Shown: piece by piece, positions 4,819 to 7,037 of the stretch | Position numbering within the stretch: the first letter of the stretch is position 1 | Layout: each line of letters starts with the position of its first letter | NCBI GenBank assembly: GCA_009783975.1 | Contig: WRCL01000089.1 | Coordinates: forward strand, 1-7,037 | Reading direction: 5' to 3' | Length of the DNA: 7,037 bases | Source of the DNA: Micrococcales bacterium | Lineage (GTDB): Bacteria; Actinomycetota; Actinomycetes; Actinomycetales; Cellulomonadaceae | Translations under genes and position numbers: made by a program | The notes under the pieces: model-generated | The model's input: only the letters and a program-made list of their open reading frames with translations | Told to the model about the DNA's origin: nothing | Database searches by the model: none

Positions 4819-6579
4819 GTGACTCCCGACCAGCTTGCCGCGGCCGTGCGCGCCGCGCTGCTCGACATCGCCGCAACCGGTTCCGTGGCTCTGACCACGC
4901 ACGACATACCTGACCCGGTGCACCTGGAACGACCGCGGTCACGTGAGCACGGCGACTGGGCGACGAACGTCGCGCTGCAGCTGGCGAAGGTGGCTGGCAC
5001 CAACCCGCGGGCCCTGGCCGTTGAGCTGGTCGAGCGACTCGGGGTCGTGGCAGGGGTTGGGTCAGCCGACGTTGCCGGACCGGGGTTCGTCAACATCCGG
5101 CTGGAAGCCGCCGCCGCCGGAGAGCTCGCCCGGACGGTCGTCGAGGCTGGCCACAGGTACGGCAACGGCGACGCCCTGGCCGGCCTGCGGGTGAACCTGG
5201 AGTTCGTCTCGGCGAACCCGACCGGTCCGCTGCACATCGGCGGGGCCCGCTGGGCAGCGGTCGGCGACTCGCTGGCCCGGGTCATGGCCGCCGCGGGGGC
5301 GGACGTGACGCGCGAGTACTACTTCAACGACCACGGCACCCAGATCGACAAGTTCGCCAGGTCTCTGCTCGCCCGTGCCCGCGGCGAAGAACCGCCCGAG
5401 GACGGGTACCACGGGCAGTATGTCATCGAGATCGCCAACCGCGTCGTCGCCGACGTCACCGCCGCCGGCGGACCTGACCCGGCGGCACGGCCCACCTGCC
5501 AGGGGTGCCAGACCTGCGCCGAGCACGGCACGTGCGACCAGTGCGACACATGCGACGCGCCGGGGCTGGAGGTGTTCGCCTCCCGCGGTGTCCCGCTGAT
5601 GTTCGACGAGATCAAGACCTGCCTGCACGGTTTCGGCGTCGACTTCGACGTGTACTTCCACGAAGAGTCCTTGCACACCTGCGGCGCCGTCGAGCGTGCC
5701 GTGGCCCGCCTGCGCGAGGCCGGGCACATCTACCAGGCCGACGGGGCGACCTGGCTGCGCACGACGACCTTCGGCGACGACAAAGACCGCGTCGTGGTCA
5801 AGTCCGACGGCAACGCCGCGTACATCGCCGGTGACATCGCCTACTACCTGGACAAACGCGAACGCGGTTTCGACCGTGTCGTGCTCATGCTCGGCGCCGA
5901 CCACCACGGGTACGTCGGCCGCCTCATGGCTGTGTGCGCCGCGTTCGGCGACACCCCCCACGTCCACCTGGAGATCCTCATCGGCCAGCTGGTCAACCTG
6001 CTCAAGGACGGCGAACCGGTGCGTATGGGCAAACGCGCCGGGAACGTCGTCACCCTCGACGACCTCGTCGACGCCGTCGGGGTCGACGCCGCCCGGTACG
6101 CCCTCGCGCGCTCGTCGTACGACACCTCGATCGACCTCGACCTGGACCTGCTGGTCAAAGCCGCCAACGACAACCCGGTGTACAAGGTCCAGTACGCCCA
6201 CGCCCGCACCTGCTCAGTGGACCGCAACGCCGCCGAGGCTGGGGTGCGCCGCGACGACGGGTTCGACGCGGGGCTGCTCGCCCACCGCACGGAGAACGCT
6301 GTGCTGGGCCTGCTCGCCGACTTCCCGCGGGTGGTCGAGCAGGCCGCGACGCTCCGTGAACCGCACCGGGTCGCCCGCTACGCCGAAGCCGTCGCCGGGG
6401 CGTACCACAAGTGGTACGACTTCAAGCTCTCCGACAGCTCGCACCTGTGGGTCATCCCCAAAGACGACGACCCGGTCACCGACGTGCACCGCACCCGGTT
6501 GTGGATGAACGACGCGGTGCGCCAGGTGCTCGCCAACGCCCTGGGCCTGCTCGGCGTCACCCCCCTGGAGCGGATGTGA
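4819..6579 (+). CDS. argS: Arginyl-tRNA synthetase with an unusual Cys-rich insertion, 586 aa
   Basis: This cytoplasmic class I synthetase charges tRNA-Arg using ATP. In order it has the Add-1 domain (about 1-110), the catalytic start [14 protein letters not shown] with HIGH as HIGG (139-142), the DHGTQIDKF region, [43 protein letters not shown], the KMSKS-equivalent MGKRAGN (403-409), and the anticodon-binding helices with [12 protein letters not shown] through [12 protein letters not shown]. Length is close to the actinobacterial norm. GTG 4819 fits the family's N-terminus. The oddity is six cysteines at 227, 230, 233, 239, 242 and 245 (CxxCxxC-x5-CxxCxxC) just after the [10 protein letters not shown] segment, a likely metal-binding knuckle. 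Further cysteines are at 268, 288, 373 and 465, ten in all. The gene overlaps lysA by 4 nt, and a FadR-type regulator gene is divergent. All catalytic signatures are present, so it is probably the active housekeeping enzyme. Confidence 0.97.
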   Translation: MTPDQLAAAVRAALLDIAATGSVALTTHDIPDPVHLERPRSREHGDWATNVALQLAKVAGTNPRALAVELVERLGVVAGVGSADVAGPGFVNIRLEAAAAGELARTVVEAGHRYGNGDALAGLRVNLEFVSANPTGPLHIGGARWAAVGDSLARVMAAAGADVTREYYFNDHGTQIDKFARSLLARARGEEPPEDGYHGQYVIEIANRVVADVTAAGGPDPAARPTCQGCQTCAEHGTCDQCDTCDAPGLEVFASRGVPLMFDEIKTCLHGFGVDFDVYFHEESLHTCGAVERAVARLREAGHIYQADGATWLRTTTFGDDKDRVVVKSDGNAAYIAGDIAYYLDKRERGFDRVVLMLGADHHGYVGRLMAVCAAFGDTPHVHLEILIGQLVNLLKDGEPVRMGKRAGNVVTLDDLVDAVGVDAARYALARSSYDTSIDLDLDLLVKAANDNPVYKVQYAHARTCSVDRNAAEAGVRRDDGFDAGLLAHRTENAVLGLLADFPRVVEQAATLREPHRVARYAEAVAGAYHKWYDFKLSDSSHLWVIPKDDDPVTDVHRTRLWMNDAVRQVLANALGLLGVTPLERM

Positions 6580-7037
6580 ACGAGATGACCAGTGAGCCGA
6601 CCGGGCAGGTCATGGGACCGCCGTGGTCGGCAACAGTCCGGCGGGGCCCCGACGGGGCGTTGGTCGTCGGCGGGGTGGACGTGCGACGCCTGGCCCAGTC
6701 GCACGGGACCCCGGCGTACGTGCTCGACGAGGTCGACCTGCGGGCCCGGGCCCGGGGGCTGCGCACCGCGTTCACCGCTGCGTTCGCCCAGCTTGGTGCG
6801 CAGGTGGACCTGTACTACGCCGCGAAGGCGTTCATCTGCGTCGCCGTGGCCCAGTGGGTGCACGACGAGGGCCTGGCCGTGGACACAGCCACCGGTGGTG
6901 AGCTGGGAGTGGCGTTGTTCGCTGGGGTCCCCCCCGCGCGGATCGGCCTGCACGGCAACAACAAGTCCGACGCGGAGATCGCCCGGGCACTGGACGCCGG
7001 GGTGGGCCGGATCGTCATCGACGCCCCCGACGAGGCC
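6576..7037 (+). CDS. lysA: Diaminopimelate decarboxylase, N-terminal 154 residues (cut by window end)
   Basis: This PLP enzyme carries out the last step of lysine synthesis, meso-diaminopimelate to L-lysine plus CO2. The PLP-binding lysine is K84 in [10 protein letters not shown] (76-85). It is followed by the alanine-racemase-like barrel motifs [14 protein letters not shown] and [18 protein letters not shown] 6576 is chosen because GGAG (6567-6570) precedes it by 5 nt; the in-frame ATG 6585 has no site at proper distance. The start overlaps the argS stop (GTGA), so translation is probably coupled. The argS-lysA pair is a known operon in Corynebacterium and relatives, often followed by hom, thrC and thrB, which would lie beyond the right edge. 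About two thirds of the protein is missing from the window. Confidence 0.96.
   Translation, partial: MNEMTSEPTGQVMGPPWSATVRRGPDGALVVGGVDVRRLAQSHGTPAYVLDEVDLRARARGLRTAFTAAFAQLGAQVDLYYAAKAFICVAVAQWVHDEGLAVDTATGGELGVALFAGVPPARIGLHGNNKSDAEIARALDAGVGRIVIDAPDEA

Noticed and set aside
5062..6201. 379-codon minus-strand ORF opposite argS
   Set aside because: Val/Asp/Gly-rich antisense shadow of argS, with no signature of its own.
1..7037. CRISPR array, rRNA, or complete insertion sequence
   Set aside because: No regularly spaced direct repeats, no rRNA core sequences and no paired terminal inverted repeats around an intact transposase were seen.

Overview
The window is very GC-rich, uses GTG as the start of most genes, has the argS-lysA gene pair typical of actinobacteria and has -10 boxes placed 6 nt upstream of start codons. 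It is almost certainly chromosomal DNA of an actinobacterium. The protein sequences suggest Micrococcales, but the genus cannot be read from the sequence.

Layout from left to right. (1) Positions 1-887 form a zinc-homeostasis unit. It holds the 5' part of a ZnuA-like metal-binding lipoprotein on the minus strand and, divergently, a Zur (Fur-family) repressor on the plus strand. Between them lie back-to-back promoters overlapped by Zur-box-like palindromes. (2) Positions 888-1494 hold the remnant of an Rpn/PDDEXK_2-type nuclease-transposase. It starts immediately after the zur stop codon and lacks its N-terminus. (3) Positions 1545-1580 are a perfect 36-bp palindrome between the remnant and a convergent MFS efflux-type transporter gene (1613-2758, minus). 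(4) A tRNA-Arg(CCG) gene lies at 2879-2951 (plus). (5) An NrtR-like Nudix protein with a C-terminal winged helix lies at 3105-3815 (minus). (6) A 254-bp gap carries repeated GGTGCAC motifs. (7) A FadR-type GntR regulator lies at 4070-4720 (minus). It is divergent from argS (4819-6579, plus), which overlaps lysA by 4 nt; lysA is cut off by the window end.

Functionally, zur and the metal-binding lipoprotein would form a zinc-responsive circuit. argS and lysA look like a translationally coupled operon joining arginyl-tRNA charging and lysine biosynthesis, as is known for other actinobacteria. The arginine tRNA lies about 1.9 kb from the synthetase that would charge it.

The most unusual signal is inside ArgRS: six cysteines in a regular CxxCxxC-x5-CxxCxxC pattern (residues 227-245). 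They sit in a segment where ordinary bacterial ArgRS has, from memory of the family, a short cysteine-free linker. Four more cysteines lie elsewhere in the catalytic half, and the KMSKS-equivalent loop reads MGKR. This could be a metal-binding or redox-sensing insertion. No wholly new multi-gene system is evident; the rest is housekeeping genes plus one decayed mobile element.
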